Shown: positions 55,755 to 64,000, numbered from the stretch's first letter. The stretch: 64,000 bases of DNA from an uncultured Rhodocyclaceae bacterium (GCA_907163225.1 OU015322.1:3034060-3098059); one strand, 5' to 3'. Numbers and translations are program-made. Notes: a model not told the origin generated them from the letters alone.

Positions 55755-56007
55755 GCTTTGTGGGGGCGTGCTTGGCCACTGCTCACCAGCAAGGCAGTTC
55801 CCTAAGTTGCGCCTGCTTGCGTGACTACCGGCGCGCGAGAACAACGCGCGTCGTATTCCAGCGCAATGGTAGCCATGTAGCTACCGCTGCGGCCATGAAA
55901 ACCATGCTGCTACGGTCAACCGGAAAAATGGCTGAAATTGAAGCCTGCTAGCGGCTTGGCGTTGCCGAAGCTGTGCGGCGGGGGCGAACGGTATCTAGCC
56001 CTGGCGC
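55755..56007. other. Gene-free spacer with local duplications and one USS-like copy
   Basis: No protein-like frame is seen between the tRNA terminator and the PEP-CTERM gene stop. The stretch has a small dyad (GGTAGCcatGTAGCTACC near 55867-55885) and USS-like copy 19 at 55911. Nothing else is recognised. Confidence 0.5.
55911..55941 (+). repeat. USS-like repeat, copy 19
   Basis: Core TACGGTCAAC, first tract GAAAAAT, second tract GAAATTG. It is intergenic, downstream of the PEP-CTERM gene. Confidence 0.85.
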
Positions 56008-56808
56008 TCAGTAGCGGCTGCGCCGGCTGAGCAGGCCGAGAAGTGCCAACCCGGCCAGAGTCAGCGAGCCAGGTTCCGGTACTGCGAAAGACGATGGGGA
56101 GCTTGCTACCTGGGCGGTCAGCGAGAAGTTGTCGATGGCCAGGCCATCGTTTGAGCCGCTGGCATCAAAGTCACTCCAGCGTAGCCAGAACGTGCCGTTT
56201 GCGGCAATCTTGAGGCCGCCGATGGTCGCGTTGAGGGCTGTCGAGTTGGCTGCGTCGTTCCCGTTTTTGACGCCGACCTGGGTCGTGGTGGGGGTGACGA
56301 AATCCAGCGCGCTGAAGTCGAGGTAGGTGCCGCTGTCTAGCGCGGTGGCGTCTGTGCTGTACTGGAAAATCAGGCGGTCTGTGCGGCCGGTGGCGCCGAG
56401 GCGCCATTGCTCGCCGGTGAGGGCGATGTCCAGCGCCGTGATCGTGGCACCGGTGCTGTTGAGAAATTGGACGCCAAAAGCAGGAATGAGCGTTCCGCTG
56501 CGCAGGCTGCCGAGCGCGCGTTCCGTCGAGCCTGCGGCACCGAAGCTGTAGATGTCGCCGGTGGTGCTGCTGCCAGTGCCGACGGCGTACAGTTCGTTGT
56601 CCCTTGCTCCGTTGCCTGATTCGGCGATCACCCAGCCGCTGGGCAAGCCTGCACTGGTGATCGAGCCGGCGACGTTGTCCAGCGTGTCAAAATTCTGCGT
56701 GTAAGCGCCGCTCTGGGACAACAGGCTGACGGGCGCAGCGTAGGCGTTGCCGAGGGCTGCCAAGGCAAGGGCGAGGAACAGGCTGGCGCGGTACGTTTTC
56801 TGATTCAT
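56008..56808 (-). CDS. PEP-CTERM sorted exported protein
   Basis: A 266-residue secreted protein: signal peptide (residues 1-24, AYA), a beta-rich domain with a lectin/jelly-roll-like pattern (YTQNFDTLDNVAG ... WVIAESGNG ... LAIDNFSL), and a C-terminal PEP-CTERM tag (VPEPGSLTLAGLALLGLL then RRSRY). An exosortase would cut and anchor it, usually with extracellular polysaccharide. The ATG at 56808 has GGAG upstream. Ligand and role are unknown. Confidence 0.9.
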   Translation of the reverse strand: MNQKTYRASLFLALALAALGNAYAAPVSLLSQSGAYTQNFDTLDNVAGSITSAGLPSGWVIAESGNGARDNELYAVGTGSSTTGDIYSFGAAGSTERALGSLRSGTLIPAFGVQFLNSTGATITALDIALTGEQWRLGATGRTDRLIFQYSTDATALDSGTYLDFSALDFVTPTTTQVGVKNGNDAANSTALNATIGGLKIAANGTFWLRWSDFDASGSNDGLAIDNFSLTAQVASSPSSFAVPEPGSLTLAGLALLGLLSRRSRY

Positions 56809-57015
56809 CGAGAATCTCCATGATTTTGAAGGCTTTAATGGCCACGGGAATTTATGCAGTCTAGATTCGTCGGCATCCGGCGCTTGTGAAATATGTCGCG
56901 TCAAGGCGTATTCGGCTGAACTCTCTGGATCGTTTGTCGATGAATGCGGTGCGACACAAGGCGGCGGCATAAAATTGAACTCATCTTCATCTATTTGCTT
57001 TCCCGGATTGCTCGC

Positions 57016-57735
57016 ATGCCGTCGCCTCCGACTGTTTTCTCATCGCCAATTCCCGCCGCGTCGCGGCAATTGCTCCTCGTGGTTTCCCCGAACTGGCGCA
57101 GCCACACTGCACAGCTGCAGCGTTTCGGGCGGACGGGACTGGCGGGTAACTGGCAGCCCATCGGGGCGCTGGTTGCGGTCAGTATCGGCCGCGCCGGTCT
57201 GGCCTGGGGACGAGGGCTGCATCGGCTTGAAGGTGGTGCGGGGAAGCGGGAGGGCGATGGCTGTTCACCGGCCGGAATTTTTGCCATCACCGCCTTGTTC
57301 GGTTATGCGCCACCGGATAGCCCTTTTGCCCGTGCCGCGAAACTGCCCTACCTGCCGGCGAAACCTGATCTCAAGGCCATCGACGACCCTCTGTCGGCGC
57401 ATTACAACCGGATCGTCGATCAATCCAGGCTGGCCCAGCCCGACTGGGCTTCGTGCGAAGACATGCGGCGCAATGACCTGCGTTACGCGGTGGGGGCGGT
57501 GGTGGCGCATAACGCCGAGCCACCGGTGCCGGGCGCCGGGTCGTGCATTTTTTTGCATGTTTGGGAGGGCGAAGGCCTGCCCACCGCCGGCTGTACGGCG
57601 ATGGCGCTGGCCGACATGACGGAGATCGCCAGGTGGTTGGACGGAGCGAAGGGGCCGGTGCTGGTGCAGTTGCCGCAGGCAGACTATGAAGCCCGGCGCG
57701 AAGCATGGGGGTTGCCCGGATTCGCCTTCGGATAA
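57016..57735 (+). CDS. L,D-transpeptidase-like (YkuD) protein
   Basis: A 239-residue protein of the L,D-transpeptidase catalytic-domain type. The active-site motif reads CIFLHVWEGEGLPTAGCTAM, with His in FLHV and the nucleophile Cys in AGCTAM. LLLVVSPNWRSHTAQLQRF near the start and GDGCSPAGIFAITALFGY are typical of the subgroup. It would cross-link or edit peptidoglycan, but no clear signal peptide follows the ATG at 57016. An ATG at 56944 adds 24 residues with a hydrophobic stretch (IELIFIYLL) that could act as a signal. Confidence 0.82.
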   Translation: MPSPPTVFSSPIPAASRQLLLVVSPNWRSHTAQLQRFGRTGLAGNWQPIGALVAVSIGRAGLAWGRGLHRLEGGAGKREGDGCSPAGIFAITALFGYAPPDSPFARAAKLPYLPAKPDLKAIDDPLSAHYNRIVDQSRLAQPDWASCEDMRRNDLRYAVGAVVAHNAEPPVPGAGSCIFLHVWEGEGLPTAGCTAMALADMTEIARWLDGAKGPVLVQLPQADYEARREAWGLPGFAFG

Positions 57736-57864
57736 AGTCTTGGAGATGCGGGCTGGCCAGTTAACCAGGGCTACGGCTGGCATGACAGGGGCGCACTCCG
57801 TCGGTGACAGTCGCCAGCCAGCCGGCTAGACTGGCTGCCTTTCCACCTTCCCGCCACGCCGCCT

Positions 57865-59109
57865 GTGCTCAATAAAATCTGGGTTGCCTTCATCCTCGTC
57901 GGCTTTGTCGCGGCGGTGGCGCAGTTGCTGCAGGGCGACCTCGATATTTTTACGCGGGTGCTGAGCGGGCTGTTCGATACCGCCAAAACGGGTTTCGACA
58001 TTTCGCTCGGGCTGGTCGGCATCATGAGCTTGTGGCTGGGCATCATGAAAATCGGTGAGCGGGGCGGGCTGATCGAACTCTTCAGCCGCCTCGTCGCACC
58101 TTTCTTTCGCCGCGTCTTTCCCGACATCCCGGCCGGCCATCCGGCCAGCGGCAGCATTGTCATGAACGTCAGTGCCAACATGCTTGGCCTCGACAACGCC
58201 GCGACGCCGCTCGGCCTCAAGGCCATGCGCGAATTGCAGGAGATCAACCCGCAGAAGGACACGGCGAGCAACCCGATGATCATGTTCCTGGTGCTCAATA
58301 CGGCCGGCATCACGCTGATTCCGACCTCGGTCATCGCCATCCGCCAGAGCATTGCGCTTAAGCAGGGGCTGGTTGGCTTCAACGCCGCCGACATCTTTTT
58401 GCCGACCTTGCTCGGCACCTTCGTTTCTTTTTGCGCCGGGCTGATCGCCGTCGCCATCTGGCAGCGCATCAACCTCTTCTGCAAGCCGGTGCTGGCTTTC
58501 TTCGCCGGTTTCGCCGCGCTGATGGCGGGGCTGTATTTCTGGTTGGCCGGCATGCCGCCAGAGCAGATGGCGCAGATGATCGGCCTGCTCGGCAGTGGCA
58601 TTATCGTCACTATCATCGCGCTCTTCGTCGCCGTTGCCGCATGGCGTGGCATTGATGTCTACGAGAGCTTCGTCGAGGGCGCCAAAGAAGGTTTTGGCGT
58701 TGCAGTGCAGATCATTCCCTACCTGATCGCCATGCTGGTGGCGATCTCGGTGTTCCGCACCACCGGCGGCATGGACTACCTTATCGGCGCCATCCGCAGC
58801 GCCGTGCTCGCGCTCGGGCTGAACGACGATTTCGTCCCGGCCCTGCCGGTCGGCCTGATGAAAACCCTGAGCGGCAGCGGCGCCCGCGGGCTGATGGTCG
58901 ACGTCATGACGACCTACGGCGTCGACTCCTTTCAGGGCAAGCTGGCCGCCATTATTCAAGGGTCGACCGAAACCACCTTCTACGTGCTGGCCGTCTATTT
59001 CGGCAGCGTCAATATCACCAAGACCCGCTACGCGCTTGCCTGTGGCCTGATCGCCGACGCTGTCGGGCTGGTCGGGGCCATCGTCATCGGCTACGCCTTC
59101 TACCACTAG
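57865..59109 (+). CDS. SpmAB-like nucleoside-recognition membrane protein
   Basis: A 414-residue integral membrane protein with two 'nucleoside recognition' (gate) halves, corresponding to SpmA and SpmB fused. The halves show SGSIVMNVSANMLGLDNAATPLG and the late GSGARGLMVDVMTTYG ... IIQGSTETTFYVLAVYFG. Homologues affect spore maturation in firmicutes, but a transport role is likely here. The GTG at 57865 is the best start and lacks a clear Shine-Dalgarno. Confidence 0.85.
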   Translation: MLNKIWVAFILVGFVAAVAQLLQGDLDIFTRVLSGLFDTAKTGFDISLGLVGIMSLWLGIMKIGERGGLIELFSRLVAPFFRRVFPDIPAGHPASGSIVMNVSANMLGLDNAATPLGLKAMRELQEINPQKDTASNPMIMFLVLNTAGITLIPTSVIAIRQSIALKQGLVGFNAADIFLPTLLGTFVSFCAGLIAVAIWQRINLFCKPVLAFFAGFAALMAGLYFWLAGMPPEQMAQMIGLLGSGIIVTIIALFVAVAAWRGIDVYESFVEGAKEGFGVAVQIIPYLIAMLVAISVFRTTGGMDYLIGAIRSAVLALGLNDDFVPALPVGLMKTLSGSGARGLMVDVMTTYGVDSFQGKLAAIIQGSTETTFYVLAVYFGSVNITKTRYALACGLIADAVGLVGAIVIGYAFYH

Positions 59110-59390
59110 AAGAGGCTGAATAGCCTGGCGATTCCGCGCTAGAGTCGCGCCCCTTCATCGACGCTCGAAGCAAGCCAGCATCTCCGGATGTCGCCGCCTT
59201 GGTGGTGAAATGGGTGGACACGCCATCTTGAGGGGGGGAGTGGCGCAAGCTGATCTCGCCGGTGCTGGCTGGCAAACTAGGGTGGCAGCAGGTCTAGCCC
59301 TGGGTGAGTCGGGATTTTTAGCTATTCCACGGTCAACCGGAAAAATCGGCGAAAATTGAAATCTTTCGCTACCGTCAAATCCACGCCGTC
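59110..59390. other. Gene-free spacer before rluE with one USS-like copy
   Basis: A 281-bp stretch with no protein-like frame. It contains USS-like copy 20 (59328-59358) 33 bp before the rluE start. I see no convincing terminator for the SpmAB-like gene and no clear promoter. Confidence 0.5.
59328..59358 (+). repeat. USS-like repeat, copy 20 (closest to consensus)
   Basis: Core CACGGTCAAC, first tract GGAAAAAT, second tract GAAAATTG. It is intergenic, just upstream of rluE. Confidence 0.88.
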
Positions 59391-59963
59391 GTGTCCTCCA
59401 TCGTTTTCTTCAACAAGCCTTACGGTGTCTTGAGCCAGTTCACGCCGGAAGGCAAGTGGCGGGCGCTCGATGCCTTCATTCCGGTCAAGGATGTTTACGT
59501 TGCCGGCCGGCTCGATGCCGACAGCGAAGGCCTGCTGATTCTGACCGATGACGGCAAGCTGCAGGCGAAGATTGCCGACCCGAAGCACAAGTTGGAAAAA
59601 ACCTACTGGGCGCAGGTCGAGGGCGTACCGGGCGAGGCGAAGCTGGACCAGCTGCGCGCCGGCATCAAGCTTTCCGATTTCACGGCGCTGCCGGCCAAGG
59701 TTCGACTGATCGACGAACCGGCCGGGCTCTGGCAACGCGATCCGCCCATTCGCTTCCGCGCCGCAATCCCGACATCGTGGCTGGAAATTCGAATCAGCGA
59801 GGGCAAGAATCGCCAGGTCAGGCGGATGACAGCAGCCATCGGGTATCCTACGCTCCGTCTGATCCGGGCCGCCATTGGGGCGGCGACGGTGGATGGTCTG
59901 GCGCTGGGCGAATGGCGAAAGATCGAAGGCAGTTACCAGGATTTGCAAGGACAATTCAAATGA
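59391..59963 (+). CDS. rluE: 23S rRNA pseudouridine(2457) synthase RluE-like
   Basis: A 190-residue RsuA/RluE-family pseudouridine synthase without an S4 domain, as in RluE. It starts SSIVFFNKPYGVLSQFTPEG, has the catalytic Asp in GRLDADSEGLL, and EGKNRQVRRMTAAIGYPTLRL near the end. The GTG start at 59391 matches the family N-terminus. It overlaps the DUF192 gene by 4 bp. Target U2457 is by family. Confidence 0.92.
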   Translation: MSSIVFFNKPYGVLSQFTPEGKWRALDAFIPVKDVYVAGRLDADSEGLLILTDDGKLQAKIADPKHKLEKTYWAQVEGVPGEAKLDQLRAGIKLSDFTALPAKVRLIDEPAGLWQRDPPIRFRAAIPTSWLEIRISEGKNRQVRRMTAAIGYPTLRLIRAAIGAATVDGLALGEWRKIEGSYQDLQGQFK

Positions 59964-60403
59964 ACAAACGTGTTGTTGCGGCGCTGGCCGGGCTGGCCAT
60001 GAGCGCCACCCTTTGGGCTCAGGGCACCATGTCGGTGCTCGAGTTGAGCGCCGGTTTCCATCGTATCGAGGCCGAAGTGGCGGCCAACGATCAGAACCGC
60101 CAGGTCGGCCTGATGAACCGCAAGGCGATGCCGACCCAGCGCGGCATGCTTTTCGTTTTTGCCGAGAACAACACCCACTGCATGTGGATGCGCAACACGC
60201 TGTTGCCGCTGTCGGTGGCCTTCCTCAACGAAGAGGGCAAAATCATCAACATCGAGGACATGCAGCCGCAGACGGAAGACAACCACTGCGCGAAAATACC
60301 TGCGCGCTATGCGCTGGAAATGAACCTCGGCTGGTTCGCCCAGCGCGGCATCAAGCCGGGCATGAAGCTGAACGGCATCGACAAGGCGCCGCGCCCGCAC
60401 TGA
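59960..60403 (+). CDS. DUF192 family periplasmic protein
   Basis: A 147-residue protein with a signal peptide (residues 1-20, LWA-Q) and the DUF192 pattern: NRQVGLMNRKAMPTQRGMLF, HCMWMRNTLLPLSVAFL, and YALEMNLGWFAQRGIKPGM. The family is widespread and poorly understood. It is coupled at both ends: ATGA with rluE and TGATG with ubiC. Confidence 0.9.
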   Translation: MNKRVVAALAGLAMSATLWAQGTMSVLELSAGFHRIEAEVAANDQNRQVGLMNRKAMPTQRGMLFVFAENNTHCMWMRNTLLPLSVAFLNEEGKIINIEDMQPQTEDNHCAKIPARYALEMNLGWFAQRGIKPGMKLNGIDKAPRPH

Positions 60404-60936
60404 TGATACGCAGCAAATGGCAGGCTCGCCTGGTCGGCGGGTTGGCCGACCCCATCCTCCGTTCCTGGCTGACTGAGCCGGATTCGCTGACGGCACGTTG
60501 CCAGCAAGCGAGTTCGGTCTTTCGCGTGCGCCTGCTCAATTTCACCAAAGGCAAGGCGCTGGCTGATGAAGCAGCGGGCGACGCCAGCGGGCGACAACTG
60601 GCCTGGGTGCGTGAAGTGGCACTCGAATGTGACGGTCAGCCAGTCATCTTCGCCCACACCACGCTGTCGACCGCCGAAGGTGGTCGCATGAGCCGCTGGA
60701 TGGCCGGCCTCGGCAGCCGTTCGCTCGGCTCGCTGCTTTTTTCGTACCCTGGCTTTGAGCGCGGGGCCATCGAGTTTCTGCGCCTCGATGCCCGGCATCC
60801 GCTTTATCGCCGCGCTGCTGCCCTCGGGCCGGTGACGACTACCCTGTGGGCACGCCGCTCGCGGCACCGGCTGGGCAATCAGGCGGTGCTGGTGACGGAA
60901 GTGTTTCTGCCGGCGGTGGTAACGCTAGGGCGCTAA
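60403..60936 (+). CDS. ubiC: Chorismate pyruvate-lyase
   Basis: A 177-residue UbiC-family enzyme that removes pyruvate from chorismate to give 4-hydroxybenzoate, the first step of ubiquinone synthesis. Conserved elements are WVREVALECDGQPVIFAHTTL with the active-site Arg and the late TEVFLP with the active-site Glu. Its ATG overlaps the DUF192 stop (TGATG). It converges with the defence-like cassette, 25 bp between stops. Confidence 0.9.
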   Translation: MIRSKWQARLVGGLADPILRSWLTEPDSLTARCQQASSVFRVRLLNFTKGKALADEAAGDASGRQLAWVREVALECDGQPVIFAHTTLSTAEGGRMSRWMAGLGSRSLGSLLFSYPGFERGAIEFLRLDARHPLYRRAAALGPVTTTLWARRSRHRLGNQAVLVTEVFLPAVVTLGR

Positions 60937-60961
60937 CCGGCGATTCGGGGCGTTCGGTGCC

Positions 60962-62374
60962 TCAAGCCGCCGAGCGCAATGCGAATTCCTTTTTCAGATT
61001 GACCAGCTTTTTGCCCTGTTCCAAGCGTGTTTCCTGCATCCATTGCGGCACCGCAAGGCTCTCGGCCAGCGCACCCCAGCGCTCGATTTCGGGCATGTCG
61101 CCCCGACCGACTGCCGCTTCCCAGAGGGTCGCGATGGCCCAAAACCGCGTTTTTGGATCGGCTTCCTTGTCTTCCGCCGGTGCCAGAGCAAGTCGGTTGA
61201 CGTCGCTACGAACGCGGCGGGCGAGCACCGAGTCGGCAATGGCGTCGTCCTTGCGACCAATTTTTAACCATTCAAGCGCCCTCACATCGAGCAGGAAGGC
61301 GTAGTTGATGCCGTTGTACCAGTCGCGGCGCAGTGAAAATCCCCGTTCGTAGCCGTTGACCGCAGCATTGAGATCCGACGGGCGGGCCTGTAGTTCCCAC
61401 AGGCGCTTGTTGATGGCGCCCCACAGACCCAAGGTTTCCGGATCGTTGGTGGCGGTCGGGTTCAATGCCAGTTCGACGATGGCGCGGGCTTGCAACAAAG
61501 CGGTTTCGGGGTCGGGTTCTTTGGACTTGTAAGTGGCCAGAACAAGTTGCTGGGTAACGAAGGGATCACTAGGGCGCAGATTCCATACGGCGCGCAAGAG
61601 GTTTCTCGCCCCGGCAAAATCACTGGCCCCGCCATCCGGCGGATTAATCTTGGCCAGAGCCTCGTCAAGCATGCCTTTGGCGGTGGCACTTTGGTCGACA
61701 GGCGCGACCGGTTCCGGCGCTGCCGCCGGATCGGGGGCGACATTCACGGCAAGGGCGGCTGCACGGGCGCCGGTAGCCATCAACTGTTGTTCCGGGCCGG
61801 GCTGAGTATTGGCCGGATCAGCAAAGCTGCTGCTCTTGGTCGGCGACGGCTGGGACGCTTGAGCCGGTGTTTGAGCGGGAGGGATTACTGGCGGTATGAG
61901 TTGGGGCAAAAAGGTGTAAACCGGGCTGTCCGGGTGATCATCCGCGAGGATTGCCTGAATCGCGGCTTTCAGGTCATTCATGAAGCGCTTGGCTTCGCTG
62001 TGGCCGAGATCGTCGCCGGCATGCTTGTAGCGACGCAGCGCGATGTGGTTGAAATCGAACGGGTTTTTAAAGCCCTCTTCGGCGACCACGATGGTGGTGC
62101 GCGGTCGCAGGGCGTAGCGTACGCCGAGTTCGTAGACGGCATTGACGTTGTAGGTCGAGAGGTCAGCGATGACGAGGTCGGCCTGCAGCAGCATTTCGTA
62201 CATCGGCACGTCAATTACCTTGGAGTGCTGGATGCCATCAGCGCGGATGCATTGCAGCCCCGCGGCTTCGACCGCTTCCTTGATAACCTCGTAGGAGGCG
62301 TCCAGGTTGAGCACGCGGCCATCGGTGTAGTCGGTTTTTTTGCCGAAACCCTGAATGACGAAGCAGGTTTTCAT
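60962..62374 (-). CDS. TIR/deoxyribosyltransferase-like protein with C-terminal helical-repeat (TPR-S-like) domain
   Basis: A 470-residue protein. Residues 1-125 form a TIR/nucleoside 2-deoxyribosyltransferase-like domain: CFVIQGFG at the start, DGRVLNLDASYEV, then QADLVIADLSTYNVNAVYELG with Asp and Glu in the typical NAD- or nucleoside-handling positions. A Pro/Ala-rich linker (about 155-235) leads to a helical-repeat C-terminus with KINPPDGGASDFAGARNLL and GLWGAINKRLWE, which recalls the TPR-S/'TRAFs-binding' sensor domain of conflict systems. It is coupled to the patatin gene (4-bp overlap). Enzyme activity is inferred. Confidence 0.75.
   Translation of the reverse strand: MKTCFVIQGFGKKTDYTDGRVLNLDASYEVIKEAVEAAGLQCIRADGIQHSKVIDVPMYEMLLQADLVIADLSTYNVNAVYELGVRYALRPRTTIVVAEEGFKNPFDFNHIALRRYKHAGDDLGHSEAKRFMNDLKAAIQAILADDHPDSPVYTFLPQLIPPVIPPAQTPAQASQPSPTKSSSFADPANTQPGPEQQLMATGARAAALAVNVAPDPAAAPEPVAPVDQSATAKGMLDEALAKINPPDGGASDFAGARNLLRAVWNLRPSDPFVTQQLVLATYKSKEPDPETALLQARAIVELALNPTATNDPETLGLWGAINKRLWELQARPSDLNAAVNGYERGFSLRRDWYNGINYAFLLDVRALEWLKIGRKDDAIADSVLARRVRSDVNRLALAPAEDKEADPKTRFWAIATLWEAAVGRGDMPEIERWGALAESLAVPQWMQETRLEQGKKLVNLKKEFALRSAA
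61335..61365 (-). repeat. USS-like repeat, copy 21
   Basis: Core TGCGGTCAAC, weak first tract CTACGAA, second tract GATTTTC. It lies in the coding strand of the TIR-like/TPR-S gene, read A-V-N-G-Y-E-R-G-F-S. Confidence 0.55.
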
Positions 62375-63549
62375 GCAAACCCCCGCAGGTGGTCGAGGCT
62401 GACTTTCTGCGCGGCATAGGTGGTGCCGACGCGCTGGATTTCCGCCATATTCTCGACGGAATCCATGACCTGAACCTTCTGCGCCTTGATGTTGTTAAGG
62501 CCCAACTGGTTCAGGCCGTCCTGCGAGACGTTCGGGTCGTAGCGGACGTAGGCGAACTGTTTGGGAATGGTTGAGGTGGCCGGGGCGTCCGGGGTCGGTA
62601 CCAGATTATTTATTTCACGGTCGATTGCCGGCCCGAAGCGGCAGTCGCCGACGATGCGGCAGGCCATGTCCCAGCCGGCTGCAGCGGCATTCATCAAGGC
62701 GCCGGGCAGGTTTTTGGCGTTGTCGAGCAGCCATAGGTCATCCGCGTCGATACCTGGGCGCGCCTTGGCCGCGCTGCCGGTACCCACCGAGACGATGAGC
62801 AGCTTGTCATCGCCGGTTGGCCAGTTGATCTTGTAGGGTGCGGCGGTGACCATCAGGAAGGCCAGGAAGGCTGGGTTGTTGTAGGTGGTGACGCCGCCGT
62901 CGACGAAGACAAATTCGTAGGGTTTGGCTGTGTCTCCGGCAAATTTCACTATTTCCGGCGGGAAGAAGGTGGGCGCGGCGGTGCTGGCGCGAACCAGTTG
63001 CCAGAGCGGGAGTTTCAGGTTGCAGTCGGGGCGGGCGGCATCGTTGTATTTGGCCAGCGGATTGTTGGTGACCGGCCAGGGGGAGTCGGTGGTCACGTTG
63101 CGCATGACCATCATCAGCAATGTGCGCAGGCCTGCGTCGCCGAGGGTGGCGTTCGGCTCGCCCGGGCCGGGGGCATGGTGCAGGGTCTTGTCCAGTTCCT
63201 CCCGTAGCTTTTTGGCCAGCGGCTCATCGTTGTAGCTGTATTGGAGACGCTTGAGCAACGAGGCCTTGTCGAACATCTGCTCGCCGCTATCGACATAAAA
63301 CTTGCGGATCTCGTCCATGCTCATGCCGGTCGAAATGCAGCTGGCGATAATCGCCCCGGTGCTCGTTCCGCAGACAAAATCGAAGTAGTCGGCGAGGACG
63401 AGCTTGGGCTTGTCGAGCCGGATGCGCAGGTCGGCTTCGAGCTTGGCGAGGATTTCGACGCTGATCAGGCCGAGGATGCCGCCGCCGTCGCAGGCGAGGA
63501 TCTTTTTCTGGCCTGCCGACTGGATTTTGTTGAGGACTTGTTGATTCAC
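62371..63549 (-). CDS. Patatin-like phospholipase
   Basis: A 392-residue patatin-family lipid hydrolase. It has the oxyanion loop GGGILG (residues 22-27), the nucleophile elbow GTSTG (Ser63) and the catalytic Asp in VFVDGGV (Asp207), so the dyad is complete. It is close in layout to patatin effectors such as CapV of CBASS, but no cyclase gene is visible here. No signal peptide, so it is cytoplasmic and may attack the inner membrane. It overlaps the TIR-like gene by 4 bp and lies 33 bp after the M15 gene. Confidence 0.9.
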   Translation of the reverse strand: MNQQVLNKIQSAGQKKILACDGGGILGLISVEILAKLEADLRIRLDKPKLVLADYFDFVCGTSTGAIIASCISTGMSMDEIRKFYVDSGEQMFDKASLLKRLQYSYNDEPLAKKLREELDKTLHHAPGPGEPNATLGDAGLRTLLMMVMRNVTTDSPWPVTNNPLAKYNDAARPDCNLKLPLWQLVRASTAAPTFFPPEIVKFAGDTAKPYEFVFVDGGVTTYNNPAFLAFLMVTAAPYKINWPTGDDKLLIVSVGTGSAAKARPGIDADDLWLLDNAKNLPGALMNAAAAGWDMACRIVGDCRFGPAIDREINNLVPTPDAPATSTIPKQFAYVRYDPNVSQDGLNQLGLNNIKAQKVQVMDSVENMAEIQRVGTTYAAQKVSLDHLRGFA

Positions 63550-63582
63550 GGAATTCTCCTTGAGCGGGGCAAGTGGAAAGTG

Positions 63583-64000
63583 TCAGGCGACGTCGGCAAC
63601 CAGACCGGGCACGTAGACCATCTTGCCGTGACTGGCGATGTAGCTCAGTAACTGTCCGCGGTTTTCGCCAGTGCCCGGTGCCTTCAGCGAGATGTGCACC
63701 CAGCCCGAATTGGGGCCTTTGGCCGGGTCGTAGCATTCGCAGATGATCTGGTCGAAGGTCAGGTTGTCCCTCGCCCATTCGGCCAGGGCCAGCGTGCTCA
63801 TGCCGACGATTTCGATGTCACAGGCCTCGCCGCGTGAATGTTGGCTGGTGCTCAGCCAGCTCGCCGGCTTGTTCTTCAGCGCGCGCTCGAGCGGGTTGCC
63901 GCGAAAGACGCTGTTCGGTGTGAATTTTCCGAGGGCATCACGGATCGGCTGCAAGACTTCGCGGGCGAGGTGAATGGCGGCGCGCAGTTCCTTGTCGGAG
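63583..64000 (-). CDS. M15-type peptidase (cut at window end)
   Basis: At least 138 residues; the frame runs past the right edge, and the TTG at 63954 is an internal Leu rather than the start, since codons before it read KELRAAIHLAREVLQPIRDA. Motifs STSQHSRGEACDIEI and NSGWVHISL give the His, Asp and His zinc ligands of the peptidase M15A/M15_3 group, which cuts peptidoglycan and includes many phage endolysins. No phage structural genes are seen. It is upstream of the patatin gene on the same strand. Confidence 0.82.
   Translation of the reverse strand, partial: SDKELRAAIHLAREVLQPIRDALGKFTPNSVFRGNPLERALKNKPASWLSTSQHSRGEACDIEIVGMSTLALAEWARDNLTFDQIICECYDPAKGPNSGWVHISLKAPGTGENRGQLLSYIASHGKMVYVPGLVADVA

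Noticed and set aside
63583-64000. M15 peptidase as a prophage endolysin
   Set aside because: No holin, tail, integrase or other phage genes are present; the neighbour is a patatin gene.

Overview
The window is about 60% GC chromosomal DNA from a denitrifying betaproteobacterium. The best fit is Rhodocyclales, of the Azonexaceae/Dechloromonas type. This rests on a cytochrome cd1 nitrite reductase cluster with fused nirDL, a cyanophycin module in the order ABC transporter, DUF1854, cphA', cphA, a PEP-CTERM surface protein, and beta-type housekeeping genes (purB, mnmA, secDF-yajC, tgt, queA, ubiC). Taxonomy is inferred from gene content only. I see no CRISPR array, insertion sequence, integrase or rRNA operon. 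One tRNA gene, Leu(CAA), is present.

Layout. 0-1.4 kb: 3' part of alaS. 1.4-12.1 kb: small envelope proteins, an EAL/HDOD signalling protein, phosphomannomutase/phosphoglucomutase, a YheT-type hydrolase, waaF, ilvE, a NUDIX hydrolase, a probable transglutaminase-fold cysteine protease, mnmA, a stand-alone HD-GYP protein and a glutathione S-transferase. 12.2-15.5 kb: purB, a zinc-ribbon membrane protein, DUF2322, cytochrome c' and a cytochrome b561-like protein. 15.7-23.3 kb: a seven-gene operon joining a TRAP transporter (dctPQM) to 5-oxoprolinase (pxpBC, pxpA) and glutamate dehydrogenase, with a divergent MarR-type regulator and a palindrome over the promoter. This reads as a pathway from imported 5-oxoproline through glutamate to 2-oxoglutarate. 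23.4-27.8 kb: secF, secD, yajC, tgt. 27.9-34.8 kb: a heavy-metal RND efflux operon with His-rich or small accessory proteins. 34.8-36.9 kb: queA, a small basic protein and a glycine-zipper lipoprotein.

37.0-55.6 kb is the respiratory and storage core. nirJ-nirN (heme d1 synthesis) lie apart from nirS-(diheme c)-(cupredoxin)-nirC-nirF-nirDL-nirG-nirH, and nirE is divergent from nirS. FNR/DNR-type palindromes precede nirJ and lie between nirS and nirE. The cyanophycin module sits between the two nir blocks. 55.6-60.9 kb holds tRNA-Leu, a PEP-CTERM protein, an L,D-transpeptidase-like protein, an SpmAB-like membrane protein, rluE, a DUF192 protein and ubiC. 61-64 kb holds a three-gene cassette: an M15 peptidase (cut by the window end), a patatin-like phospholipase, and a protein with a TIR/deoxyribosyltransferase-like N-terminus and a helical-repeat C-terminus. 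It resembles a conflict or defence module.

The most unusual signal crosses gene boundaries: a 31-bp motif found 21 times in 64 kb on both strands, inside and between genes. It has an almost invariant CGGTC(A/G)AC core followed by two A/T tracts one helical turn apart. That architecture resembles the DNA uptake signal of Pasteurellaceae (GCGGT core plus two phased A/T tracts). In coding regions the core is read in several frames and orientations, so selection appears to act on DNA rather than protein. I know of no description of such a motif in this group. All 21 copies are listed individually.
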